A DNA stretch of 24,187 nucleotides from NCBI GenBank assembly GCA_031281385.1, contig JAITFL010000066.1, forward strand, positions 1 to 24,187, written 5' to 3'. Each line of letters opens with the position of its first letter. Positions within the stretch are counted from its first letter, which is position 1. Made by a program: the position numbers and the translations under genes. Below are positions 1-6,987 of the stretch, piece by piece. The stretch comes from Holophagales bacterium. Its GTDB lineage: Bacteria > Acidobacteriota > Holophagae > Holophagales > Holophagaceae. The notes under the pieces were generated by a model. The model was given only the letters and a program-made list of their open reading frames with translations, had not been told where the DNA came from and did not search any database.

Positions 1-2
1 AA

Positions 3-140
3 CCGGCGCGAAACGAGGCAAGTCGTCGGGCCCCGAACCCGAGCGCGAAAGGTACGTGCCGTGCAAATACCCCCGCCGGACACACATTCTGCCCGATGAA
101 GCTGCCGGGCGAGGGGTCAGGAGCCAAGAGCTACGAATGA
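3..140 (+). CDS. 3' end of an unidentified gene (partial)
   Basis: The third frame is open from the window edge to a TGA at 138-140 and would encode about 45 residues ending GSGAKSYE. A terminator-like palindrome begins 48 bases after this stop, which is what one would expect downstream of a plus-strand gene. The peptide is rich in Ala, Arg, Pro and Cys and I do not recognise it. The second frame is also open, to 244, and runs through the palindrome, so the choice of frame is uncertain. No function can be given. Confidence 0.3.
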   Translation, partial: PARNEASRRAPNPSAKGTCRANTPAGHTFCPMKLPGEGSGAKSYE

Positions 141-188
141 ATAACTCACGCATCCACCCAAGAACGGCAAGGCAATTTCCATCATTTA

Positions 189-229
189 GGACAATCTTAC
201 ATGCACATGTAAGATTGTCCTTGATTTTT
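189..229 (+). terminator. Perfect 15-bp palindrome with T-rich tail, probable terminator
   Basis: GGACAATCTTACATG at 189-203 is followed after two bases by its exact reverse complement at 206-220, then TTGATTTTT. The arrangement fits a factor-independent terminator for a gene ending upstream. The stem is only about 40% GC and the T-tract is interrupted, so it could instead be a palindromic protein-binding site or a small repeat element. Confidence 0.5.
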
Positions 230-443
230 GCTAGAAGCCCATAAATAGGCTGTATATGTTTTGGCACTGGTTCCGATATAGGCTTTTCAGGCGGGAACAA
301 CGCCCGTTCAGCGCTGGATGCTCAATCCGCCATAATTATCATCGCGGGCGCAGCCCGCCTCCTTGCTTATCCCTAGCCCCTGACCTCTGAAATCTAGCCT
401 CTTGACGATTCCCTCGGAACTACCCCCTAGCGAGTATCATTTC

Positions 444-459
444 TGGCACGTTCATAGCA
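444..459 (+). promoter_or_regulatory. Sigma-54 (-24/-12) promoter for fliO operon
   Basis: TGGCACG at 444-450, four bases, then TAGCA at 455-459. The GG and GC dinucleotides are separated by ten bases, the invariant spacing for RpoN promoters, and the match to TGGCACG-N4-TTGCA is 11 of 12 defined bases. It lies about 30 bases before the ribosome-binding site of fliO (GGGAG at 479-483), leaving a short leader. Sigma-54 control of flagellar export genes is common in several bacterial groups and would require an enhancer-binding activator, which is not seen in this window. Confidence 0.7.
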
Positions 460-489
460 CTTGCAATATGTCACTGTCGGGAGTTCGAC

Positions 490-1002
490 TTGCAATTCCG
501 TGTACTGATTTTGGGGGCTTTGATCGCTTTTTCGGCGGCTGGGCAGACGCCTGGCCGCAATCCGCAACCTTCGCCTTCGCAAAATGAGCTCAACGCGCCT
601 GTGGATTTTGGAAGCGAAAGCGTCAATCCTCAGACACAAGAGATAAATAGTCCGCCAAGCGCGTGGCGGTCTCTGGGAAGCCTGATCTTTGTCTTGGCTA
701 TTGCTGGCGGTGGCGTATGGGCGCTGCGGAAGTGGGGCCTAAAGAAACTGCCTGGGTCTGGGGGAACCCGGATCAAGGTGGAAGAAACATTGGCGCTGGG
801 CGAGCGCCGCTTTGTGTCCATACTTAAAGTTGACGACGAGAGTTTTCTGATAGCCTCCTACCCACAGGGGCTTTCTCTGTTGGCCCGGTTGGATGGGAGC
901 GTAGAGCCTGGCTTTGACCAGCAGCTTGATCAGCAGATGCATATTCAGGCACCCATCCCTGTGCGCGAGATGGAAGCCCAGTTGAATGGGGAGCTTCCGT
1001 GA
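490..1002 (+). CDS. fliO: Flagellar biosynthesis protein FliO
   Basis: Predicted 170-residue inner-membrane protein that helps assemble the FliP ring of the flagellar type III export gate. The N-terminus looks like a signal peptide (residues 1-18), followed by a polar linker rich in Asn, Gln and Pro and a transmembrane segment at about 62-80. The cytoplasmic FliO core follows, with the typical pattern of a basic stretch, then VEETLALGERR, then a Leu-rich beta segment. Sequence conservation in FliO is low, so the assignment leans on this architecture and on fliP directly behind it. The start is TTG at 490, chosen because GGGAG lies six bases upstream (479-483) and no better start fits. The stop overlaps the fliP start (GTGA), indicating translational coupling. 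A sigma-54 promoter lies just upstream. Confidence 0.85.
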   Translation: MQFRVLILGALIAFSAAGQTPGRNPQPSPSQNELNAPVDFGSESVNPQTQEINSPPSAWRSLGSLIFVLAIAGGGVWALRKWGLKKLPGSGGTRIKVEETLALGERRFVSILKVDDESFLIASYPQGLSLLARLDGSVEPGFDQQLDQQMHIQAPIPVREMEAQLNGELP

Positions 1003-1757
1003 GACGCGCATTCCGCCTATTGATCCCCATTTTAGTGATCGCCTGCGGGGCGGCGCTGTGCGCCCAAGCTACGCAGGGAAGCGGGCTACCATCGGTAACG
1101 CTGGACTTTGGCAAGACACCGCAGGGCCCTGCGCTAAGCGCGACACTACAGATGGTGCTGATTCTGACGGTTTTGACGCTGGCGCCAACAATTTTGGTGA
1201 CGATGACCTGTTTTACAAGGGTGGTGGTGGTGCTCCACTTCCTGAGGCAGGGCATGGGAACCATGCAGACGCCATCCAACCAGATACTCATCAGTTTGGC
1301 GCTGGCTATCTCCTTTTTTGTCATGGCCCCGGTGGGGCGCGAAATCTACGCCGAGGTGGTGCAGCCGCTAGAGCGCAACGAGCTGACGCTCACCCAAGCG
1401 ATGGACAAAACGGCCGCGCCGCTCAAGGTGTTCATGCTGAAGTACACGCGAAAAAAAGACCTCGCGCTATTCTATTCCATCGCCAAGCGCCCCGCGCCGC
1501 AGACAAAGGCGGACGTGACGCTGGACGTGCTGCTCCCCGCTTTTATCATCTCCGAACTGAAAACGGCCTTTGAAATAGGCTTCATGATTTTTTTGCCATT
1601 TTTGATAGTTGACATGGTGGTCGCTTCAATATTGCTCTCGATGGGCATGATGATGCTGCCGCCAGTCGTAATATCCATGCCGTTCAAAATCCTGCTGTTC
1701 GTGCTTGTGGACGGCTGGTATTTAATTATCGGCTCTCTAGTGAAAGGGTACTACTGA
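999..1757 (+). CDS. fliP: Flagellar export gate protein FliP
   Basis: 252-residue polytopic membrane protein, the principal ring-forming subunit (with FliQ and FliR) of the flagellar type III secretion channel. It begins with a cleavable signal peptide (about residues 1-22), as is usual for FliP. The family signature is clear: FTRVVVVLHFLRQGMGTMQT followed by PSNQ and a long hydrophobic stretch ending in FFVMAPVG, then the C-terminal membrane segments with EIGFMIFLPFLIVDMVV. The start is GTG at 999, overlapping the fliO stop, with GGGGAG at 988-993. The stop shares one base with the fliQ start (TGATG). Length is normal for the family. Confidence 0.97.
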   Translation: MRRAFRLLIPILVIACGAALCAQATQGSGLPSVTLDFGKTPQGPALSATLQMVLILTVLTLAPTILVTMTCFTRVVVVLHFLRQGMGTMQTPSNQILISLALAISFFVMAPVGREIYAEVVQPLERNELTLTQAMDKTAAPLKVFMLKYTRKKDLALFYSIAKRPAPQTKADVTLDVLLPAFIISELKTAFEIGFMIFLPFLIVDMVVASILLSMGMMMLPPVVISMPFKILLFVLVDGWYLIIGSLVKGYY

Positions 1758-2035
1758 TGAATGAACTAATTATTTTGGAACTTGGCCGCCAAGCGCTGAA
1801 AACGGCCCTCTACGTCGCGGCCCCTGCCCTACTGGTGTCCATGGTGGTCGGTCTGTCAATTTCAATGTTCCAGGTTGTCACCAGCCTGCAAGACCAAACG
1901 GTGGCTTTTGTGCCCAAGGTGTTGGCCGTGATGACAGTCGTGGTGCTCAGTTTTCCATGGATGGTCAGGGTGCTCACGCAGTTTGCGGCCAAAATGTTCA
2001 CCGATTTCAACATAGTGACCAGAATGCTCACATAA
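1757..2035 (+). CDS. fliQ: Flagellar export gate protein FliQ
   Basis: 92-residue membrane protein with two hydrophobic hairpin segments (about 18-40 and 52-75), the normal size and layout of FliQ, which packs around the FliP5-FliR1 core of the export gate. The stretch ISMFQVVTSLQDQTVAFVPK matches the conserved loop of the family (Q-T-Q-I-x-E-x-T-L-x-F-x-P-K type). It starts at ATG 1757, overlapping the fliP stop by one base, and is followed after four bases by fliR, so it is embedded in a co-translated operon. Confidence 0.95.
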   Translation: MNELIILELGRQALKTALYVAAPALLVSMVVGLSISMFQVVTSLQDQTVAFVPKVLAVMTVVVLSFPWMVRVLTQFAAKMFTDFNIVTRMLT

Positions 2036-2039
2036 AGCC

Positions 2040-2831
2040 ATGCAGTCGGTGCCTATCTTAGAAAACCCTGACTTTTGGGCACTGACCCAGGGAAACGTGT
2101 ACATCTGGCTAATGGTGCTGACAAGGCTTTCGGGCCTCATGATGACGCTCCCAGCCCTTAGCCAAGAGCGCATCCCGCGCACGGTCAGGGTCGCCATGGT
2201 CGGATTGATGACAGTCGTCATCGCCCCCGTGGTCCCTCTGCCAAAAATGGCGCCGCAGGGCGTGGTGACGCTTGCGGGCTTTATGGCCTGCGAGCTATTT
2301 GTGGGCCTCATTTTAGGCACAGTCGTTACTTGGCTGATAGAAATGGTCGGCGTAGCCGGGCAGTTGCTGGATATGCAGATGGGATTCGCCTTCGCGCAGA
2401 TGGTTGACCCCGCAACATCCCAGCAGTCGGCATTTTCTGGCACCATCCTCACTCAGATGACTCTGCTATTCATAGTCGTGTCTGGCTTGCACCACAAGAT
2501 GATCTCGGCATTGGTAGAGAGCTACCGCATTCTGCCGATGGGCCAAGGGCCGCCGATAAGGCCGTTGGAACTTGTCACGCTATTTGGCTCCCTTTTGGCC
2601 AAAGGGCTCCAGCTAGCAATGCCTGTGCTAGTTGTCCTAATGTGCGTAAACGTCCTAGAGGCGTTCGCCGCAAAGTTTATGCCTCAGCTACAGTTGATCC
2701 AATTGTCATTCCCGTTGAAGATTGCCATCGGCCTGTTCGTCCTGGGCTACATGCTGCAAGAGTTCGGCAGTTGGCTACAGCCCTTGTTGGTCATAATGCC
2801 CGAATGGGCCCTTAAACTGTTGGGAGGATAG
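2040..2831 (+). CDS. fliR: Flagellar export gate protein FliR
   Basis: 263-residue polytopic protein of the FliR/SpaR family, the single-copy subunit that closes the FliP/FliR helical export gate. Several hydrophobic segments are visible, with family motifs such as TRLSGLMMTLPALSQERIPR near the start and MQMGFAFAQMVDPATSQQS in the middle; the latter matches the conserved FliR loop. The start ATG at 2040 follows the fliQ stop by four bases. The stop is followed after two bases by flhB, and the last codons contain the GGAGGA that serves as its ribosome-binding site. Confidence 0.96.
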   Translation: MQSVPILENPDFWALTQGNVYIWLMVLTRLSGLMMTLPALSQERIPRTVRVAMVGLMTVVIAPVVPLPKMAPQGVVTLAGFMACELFVGLILGTVVTWLIEMVGVAGQLLDMQMGFAFAQMVDPATSQQSAFSGTILTQMTLLFIVVSGLHHKMISALVESYRILPMGQGPPIRPLELVTLFGSLLAKGLQLAMPVLVVLMCVNVLEAFAAKFMPQLQLIQLSFPLKIAIGLFVLGYMLQEFGSWLQPLLVIMPEWALKLLGG

Positions 2832-2833
2832 CC

Positions 2834-3892
2834 GTGGCCCACGATCCATCCCGCACCGAAAAAGCAACACCCAAACGGCGAAGCAAAGCCAGGGAAGAGG
2901 GAAGCGTACTAAAGGTTCAAGATTTAGATGCAACGCTGCTGTTTGGCGCAAACCTGTTTCTATTTTTGGCCCTGTGGGGTGCCACATTAGCCCTTTTGGC
3001 AAAACAAGTGGACTTTTTTTTAAGGAAGGCAGCAACTGTTAGTCCAATATTGGACGGCGATTTGGGCAGATCAGCGTTAGAATTTTTTTGGATTCTTCTC
3101 AGAATTCTGCTTCCTTATTTGGCAGTAAATTTTTTAATTGCACTAGCTATTCAATTTATTCAGCACGGATTCAAGCCAACATTTAAGCCGTTAATGCCAA
3201 AATTTTCAAAAATAAATCCAGTTAATGGATTTAAACGTGTTTTTTCAATGAAGTCAACCGTTGAATTATTAAAAAGTTTGTTTAAGCTATTAATAGTATT
3301 CTGGGCTGCTTATATCGTACTTAGCCCAAATTTAACCCTATTGATGCAGTCCATGAAAATGCCTATTACCCAAGGCATTTTATTGATGCAAGATGTTATT
3401 TTTAAGCTATATAGAAATGTGTTATTGGCCATGATTGTTGTCGCCGGAATAGATTTTTTGTATCAGCGGTTCCAGTTTGAAAAAAACCTGCGAATGACCA
3501 AGCAAGAAATCAAAGACGAGATGAAGGACTCGGAAGGGGACCCGATGGTCAAGGGAAGGCAGCGGTCAATAATGATGCAGGCAGCCATGCGCCGAATAGT
3601 AACCCAAGTGCCAAAAGCTACCGTGGTCATCACGAACCCAACACATTTCGCGGTAGCCCTTTTGTACAACAGCGAAACGCCCGCGCCCGTGTGCGTTGCC
3701 AAGGGCATAGACCATCTCGCGCTAAAGATCAAAGAACAGGCCACCGCGGCGGGAGTCCCAATCGTCGAAAACCCGCCATTGGCACGACTGCTTTACAGAA
3801 CCGTGGATCTCGACCGCCCCATACCGGCCGGGCTATACCAAGCCGTCGCGCAAGTTTTGGCCTATGTGTACAAACTCAAAGGGGCAGCGTAG
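2834..3892 (+). CDS. flhB: Flagellar export switch protein FlhB
   Basis: 352-residue export-gate protein that changes substrate specificity from rod/hook to filament proteins after autocleavage. A basic cytoplasmic N-terminus with EKATPKRRSKAREEG (about residues 9-23) is followed by four membrane segments (about 30-210). The cytoplasmic domain contains the autocleavage motif NPTH at residues 268-271, inside VVITNPTHFAVALLY. All expected parts are intact. The start is GTG at 2834 with GGGAGGA at 2822-2828. The membrane-domain segment of the gene, roughly 3000-3470, is markedly AT-rich (about 31% GC by hand count over 3061-3420) whereas both ends are about 52-60%, suggesting mosaic origin or relaxed codon use. 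flhA, a frequent neighbour of flhB, is not present downstream. Confidence 0.96.
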   Translation: MAHDPSRTEKATPKRRSKAREEGSVLKVQDLDATLLFGANLFLFLALWGATLALLAKQVDFFLRKAATVSPILDGDLGRSALEFFWILLRILLPYLAVNFLIALAIQFIQHGFKPTFKPLMPKFSKINPVNGFKRVFSMKSTVELLKSLFKLLIVFWAAYIVLSPNLTLLMQSMKMPITQGILLMQDVIFKLYRNVLLAMIVVAGIDFLYQRFQFEKNLRMTKQEIKDEMKDSEGDPMVKGRQRSIMMQAAMRRIVTQVPKATVVITNPTHFAVALLYNSETPAPVCVAKGIDHLALKIKEQATAAGVPIVENPPLARLLYRTVDLDRPIPAGLYQAVAQVLAYVYKLKGAA

Positions 3893-4074
3893 AAAGTGGA
3901 GCTGGTGAAGCCTGTTGCAAAACCATGTTTTTTTTGACTGCGAGACCCCTGGCGGCAAGTCGGATTGATCTCAACGAAAAACCAAACGCGCCGATTGGAC
4001 ACCCGGCGCAGTCATTTACACGACCCTATTTCCTGCGCTCGGGACTATTGGCCCGACAGCTTGATTTGTTGCTT

Positions 4075-4104
4075 ACCGTGTCATGGAACCCGTCAGGATG
4101 CTAA
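4075..4104 (+). repeat. Imperfect 30-base direct repeat, copy 1
   Basis: Begins ACCG and ends ATGCTAA. It matches the second copy at 4214-4243 at 23 of 30 positions without gaps, including the shared blocks TGGA, CCCG and ATGCTAA. Start-to-start distance is 139 bases. Both copies end in the same in-phase ATGCTAA, but no gene explains them. Confidence 0.5.
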
Positions 4105-4213
4105 ACCGTGCGTTGGGCAGTACCATTGAATAAAATGGCACCCGGCTGGGTTATTTGCTCGGCGCATATTTCTCGTACTCGGATTCATGCCGCAACAACC
4201 TGCATTGCCAATC

Positions 4214-4243
4214 ACCGGTTCGTGGAGCCCGCCTGAATGCTAA
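4214..4243 (+). repeat. Imperfect 30-base direct repeat, copy 2
   Basis: Second copy of the repeat at 4075-4104 (23 of 30 positions identical). The seven differences are mostly transitions, which looks like divergence after duplication. Confidence 0.5.
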
Positions 4244-4349
4244 CTGGGGGTCCGCTCAGGGCTGCCCGCATTTGGTGTTGCTAGTAAGCGCATTGTTGCG
4301 GGCGCCCTTCGCTGCCCCCCAGACCCCGGGTACTCGCCTCGCCTACTGC

Positions 4350-4460
4350 CCTATGTAGGGGCTGATACATGGACATGGCTTCGATGTAGGGGTGGATGCT
4401 CGGAGTGACTTCGATGAGTGGACGGATGCCTGAGAGATAACTTCTATGGGGGGCGAAAAG
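4350..4460 (+). repeat. Degenerate tandem repeat, about 3.5 units of 29-32 bases
   Basis: Units begin at about 4350, 4379, 4409 and 4441. The second and third both start CTTCGATG and share GGATGC about 14 bases further on. The first begins CCTATGTAGGGG, which parallels CGATGTAGGGG of the second, and the fourth (CTTCTATGGGG) is partial. The array lies about 100 bases before the gene at 4566 and could be a regulatory binding array or simple decay of a duplicated segment. Confidence 0.45.
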
Positions 4461-4565
4461 AGTTTTGCAAGAAGCGCGGCCTGTACGAAATATACTAATT
4501 ATTGATCGGTATTTTGCCGATACCAAAGTAGTTGATGCTTTGATGCGTCACATTCAGCGATTGCG

Positions 4566-5198
4566 ATGAACAACACACTTCATGAACTACAAGTCCTGTT
4601 AGCAGACAGCGACGTCATCCAGGCAGAGACCGTTGCGGACACTCTAAGGAGCGACGGGCTAAGGGTGGTTTCGGTTTTTTCTGGGGACGACGCGGTGAGC
4701 GCCATCCGCCAAAAAACTCCGCCATTTGACATTTTGGTAACCAGCTTGGCGATGCCCAACAATACTTGCTTTGATGTAATAAAGGCTGCGCTCGAACACA
4801 ACCCGAACTGCTCGATCTTGGTACTTAGCTCTTATTCCACCGCTTCCGAAGCCGCAGAAGCTATATCCATGGGCGCTTACATGGCCATCACCAAGCCCCA
4901 CCACCCCGTCCATTTTAGGAACGCCCTCAAAAGGCTGGCCGAAAGGGCTTCCCTGTTGTCCGAGAAGGATTATTTGGCGGGCCGCGTGGCCGAGCTGGAA
5001 TCAAAAGTGGAATCCCTAGAGGCAACGAAGGGGCGCATGGAGATGCTGGCACAGCAAATTAGCCCCGCCCGCTACGACCAAATGGACAAGTCGTTTGGCG
5101 AACTGGAGCAGCTTGCAGCGTTACGAAAAAAAGGCATCCTGACTGAAGACCAATTCCAAACTGCGCGACAATTCATATTAAGGCGGTGGTCACATTGA
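4566..5198 (+). CDS. Degenerate receiver-domain protein with C-terminal SHOCT-like motif
   Basis: 210 residues. Residues 8-125 fold as a response-regulator receiver by pattern: VLLADSD (10-16), DILVTSLAMPN (55-65), VLSSYSTASEAAEAISMGAY (86-105) and the conserved lysine in TKP (110). The phosphoacceptor position that is Asp in the usual D-I-L-V-T-D-L-x-M-P is Ser60 (codon AGC at 4743-4745), and one of the paired acidic residues (DD) is Ser15. Conventional phosphorylation is therefore unlikely. A coiled coil (about 133-165) follows, then GELEQLAALRKKGILTEDQF (178-197), which resembles the SHOCT short C-terminal domain often found in oligomerising or membrane-associated proteins. There is no DNA-binding domain. 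Its stop overlaps the start of the next gene (TTGA), so the two are probably co-translated and may act together. Role unknown. Confidence 0.8.
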   Translation: MNNTLHELQVLLADSDVIQAETVADTLRSDGLRVVSVFSGDDAVSAIRQKTPPFDILVTSLAMPNNTCFDVIKAALEHNPNCSILVLSSYSTASEAAEAISMGAYMAITKPHHPVHFRNALKRLAERASLLSEKDYLAGRVAELESKVESLEATKGRMEMLAQQISPARYDQMDKSFGELEQLAALRKKGILTEDQFQTARQFILRRWSH

Positions 5199-6973
5199 AA
5201 CACCTACTATTAATATTGATACTGATGGCTCCGGCAACCTTGTCAGGGCAAAGCCAGGCGGCCCGTGCTGGCGCCACCGGACAAATGGACGACCAAGGAA
5301 TCGCTGCATTCGCGCAAAAGCTGCTCGAAAACCAGCGAGCCACCAACGCGAACCTGATGGAAGGGCTAAGAACGATACAAAACTACTCGTTCAAGAACAA
5401 GAACGCCCCAGAAAAAGAGTATGTCCTCTTCGCCCAAGGGATGCTGGAAGACCGAACCGACCAGCTAACAAGGGCGGTGGTCACTCTTAGAAGGCTAGAA
5501 AGGGCCTATCCAAACTCCCAGTACCTGCCGGAGGCTAACTACGTCTTCGCCCGCCATGCCATGAACCAAAAATCTTACAAAAATGCGGAAACATTCCTTC
5601 AAAAGATTATCGAATCAAACCTGCCGCCAGAAGCTAAATTCAATGCACAGGGCCTGTTGGTCTGGTGCCTGCTGGAAGAGAACCGGCACGACGAAACCCT
5701 TCCCATCGTCCAGTCCTTGTTCCCAATCGGCAAGTCGAAGCCTGACGAAAGGGCCCTAGTAGGTGTCATAGAGATCCAGCACGAATTAAATGACTTGGAA
5801 GGCGCAAAGAAAACGCGGACGGCCTACATAACCAACATCAAAGAAGGGCCCATGCGCTACCGCGTCAACCTTGCCTGGGGGCTGCTGCTAGGCCAAGCGG
5901 GTCAGATGGTAGAAGCGGCCAGGGCGCTGCGCGAAGTGATCAGAGACGCGCCCAACACCCCACAGGCAGATGAAGCGAGGATGGCACTGGCCACGCTGAT
6001 CGCGGACGGCAAATTGCCCGACAGGGCCAATACCTACCACGACACCCCAGACTCTTTGATCGCCCAGCTAAGAACAGCCGGCCTAAAGGGGGATGTGCGC
6101 GAACGCGCCGCACTGCTGCAACTCCGCATGGCATACAGCGACAAAAAATGGTCAACGGTCATCAACATGGCGGACAGGTTCGCCAAAGCATTTCCTGATT
6201 CGGACAGCGCGGCAGACGTAAAAAACAAGCGAGACGAATCTATGCGGACTATCATCCAAGAAACCATGGACAGCAACGGGCCATTTTTTGCAATGCCAAT
6301 GTTGACGGCTGAAAACATCGCCCTGCTGACACCCGAAACCAGGGCCAGATTGGTGCCATATTTTGTTTCAAAGGGGATGCCAGAGGCCGCAGCAAAAGTA
6401 ATTGACGCATCGCCCGAAAGCGAAAGGCCGCAGCTTCAAAAGTCGCTTACGAAAACCATTCCATTTGTGCCGCCCCCGCCGCCAAAACTGCTTGCTGGAC
6501 TCAGCCAGTACCTGACCGACCAGCGAGGCGAGCTGGGCCAGATACGGCTGCTGCTCGATGACAAAAAATGGGGCGACGCCAGCCTCCGAATAGAAAAACT
6601 GGACCCAGGCCCCAGCAGGATACAAGCCATATTGGCACTGCTCACACGGCCTATGCCCACCAGCGAAATTCCGCTCAGGATGACCGAAGCGGAGGGCTGG
6701 CTCGCCAAATCCACTGAAGGGAAGCCAGTCGTGGAGCCGCTAATAATCTTCATTGCCGACCTGCACATGCAGCTTGGCAACCCAAAGGTTGCGTTGGAAC
6801 GCTACCCGGATAAGCCGCAGCAAGAAAACTTGGGCTGGGTGAGCCTCATGCGCGCCACGGCTCTTGCAAAACTAGGGCAAAAAGATGAAGCAAAGCAGAT
6901 ACTCGGCCAAACAGATTCAGTCCCCGAGTTCAGGCCGTACAGGCAGGCCCTAGCCACTCAGTTGAATCGCTGA
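5195..6973 (+). CDS. Exported TPR-like repeat protein
   Basis: About 592 residues. From TTG at 5195 the protein begins MKHLLLILILMAPATLSGQ, a good signal peptide; this start overlaps the stop of the upstream gene as TTGA and has AAGGCGGTGG just before it. An in-frame GTG at 5186 is possible but sits too close to the ribosome-binding site. The mature part is almost entirely alpha-helical, with repeated patterns such as ALRRLERAYPNSQYLPEANY and QKSYKNAETFLQKIIE, typical of TPR/outer-membrane scaffold repeats. A proline-rich break (PFVPPPPPK) lies near residue 430, and a last TPR-like unit sits at the end. It is probably a periplasmic or outer-membrane protein-binding scaffold. Specific partners are not evident; the neighbouring receiver protein and flagellar genes suggest but do not prove a motility link. 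Confidence 0.8.
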   Translation: MKHLLLILILMAPATLSGQSQAARAGATGQMDDQGIAAFAQKLLENQRATNANLMEGLRTIQNYSFKNKNAPEKEYVLFAQGMLEDRTDQLTRAVVTLRRLERAYPNSQYLPEANYVFARHAMNQKSYKNAETFLQKIIESNLPPEAKFNAQGLLVWCLLEENRHDETLPIVQSLFPIGKSKPDERALVGVIEIQHELNDLEGAKKTRTAYITNIKEGPMRYRVNLAWGLLLGQAGQMVEAARALREVIRDAPNTPQADEARMALATLIADGKLPDRANTYHDTPDSLIAQLRTAGLKGDVRERAALLQLRMAYSDKKWSTVINMADRFAKAFPDSDSAADVKNKRDESMRTIIQETMDSNGPFFAMPMLTAENIALLTPETRARLVPYFVSKGMPEAAAKVIDASPESERPQLQKSLTKTIPFVPPPPPKLLAGLSQYLTDQRGELGQIRLLLDDKKWGDASLRIEKLDPGPSRIQAILALLTRPMPTSEIPLRMTEAEGWLAKSTEGKPVVEPLIIFIADLHMQLGNPKVALERYPDKPQQENLGWVSLMRATALAKLGQKDEAKQILGQTDSVPEFRPYRQALATQLNR

Positions 6974-6987
6974 TAGAAATACGTAAC

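Larger units (their letters stand above)
141..489 (+). other. Intergenic region upstream of the flagellar operon
   Basis: About 350 bases without a convincing gene. It holds the palindrome at 189-220, a short GC hairpin at 344-358 (GCGGGC, loop GCA, GCCCGC) with no T-tract, and the sigma-54-type promoter at 444-459. A TGGCAC at about 262 lacks a -12 element at the right distance. I see no other feature in it. Confidence 0.6.
3893..4565. other. 670-base gene-poor region with degenerate repeats
   Basis: No open frame here has a plausible start, ribosome-binding site or recognisable product. The region holds a 30-base direct repeat (4075-4104 and 4214-4243), a degenerate tandem array of about 30-base units (4350-4460), and inverted 9-base TTGCAAAAC words near its edges (3915-3923 and 4462-4470). 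A TATACT at 4491-4496 could be a -10 element for the gene at 4566, but no -35 at good spacing is seen. It may be the remains of a decayed gene or a small mobile element between flhB and the next operon. Confidence 0.5.

Noticed and set aside
261..276. A second TGGCAC upstream of fliO as a sigma-54 promoter
   Set aside because: There is no GC dinucleotide ten bases after the GG, and the site at 444-459 is a far better match.
986..1573. 195-residue plus-strand open frame overlapping fliP
   Set aside because: It is out of frame with the clear FliP sequence and has biased composition (Gly, Ala, Arg) with no family signal; a shadow frame.
1862..2452. 196-residue minus-strand open frame opposite fliQ/fliR
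   Set aside because: It is antisense to two certain flagellar genes, with composition typical of an antisense frame; no motif.
3691..4104. 137-residue open frame spanning the flhB end and the gene-poor region
   Set aside because: Most of it overlaps flhB out of frame, and its composition is Arg/Pro-rich without a recognisable domain.
4350..4460. CRISPR array
   Set aside because: Units are contiguous and degenerate, with no unique spacers between conserved repeats and no cas genes nearby.
4281..4526. 81-residue minus-strand open frame across the tandem array
   Set aside because: The repeat array explains its periodic residues; no ribosome-binding site or family pattern.
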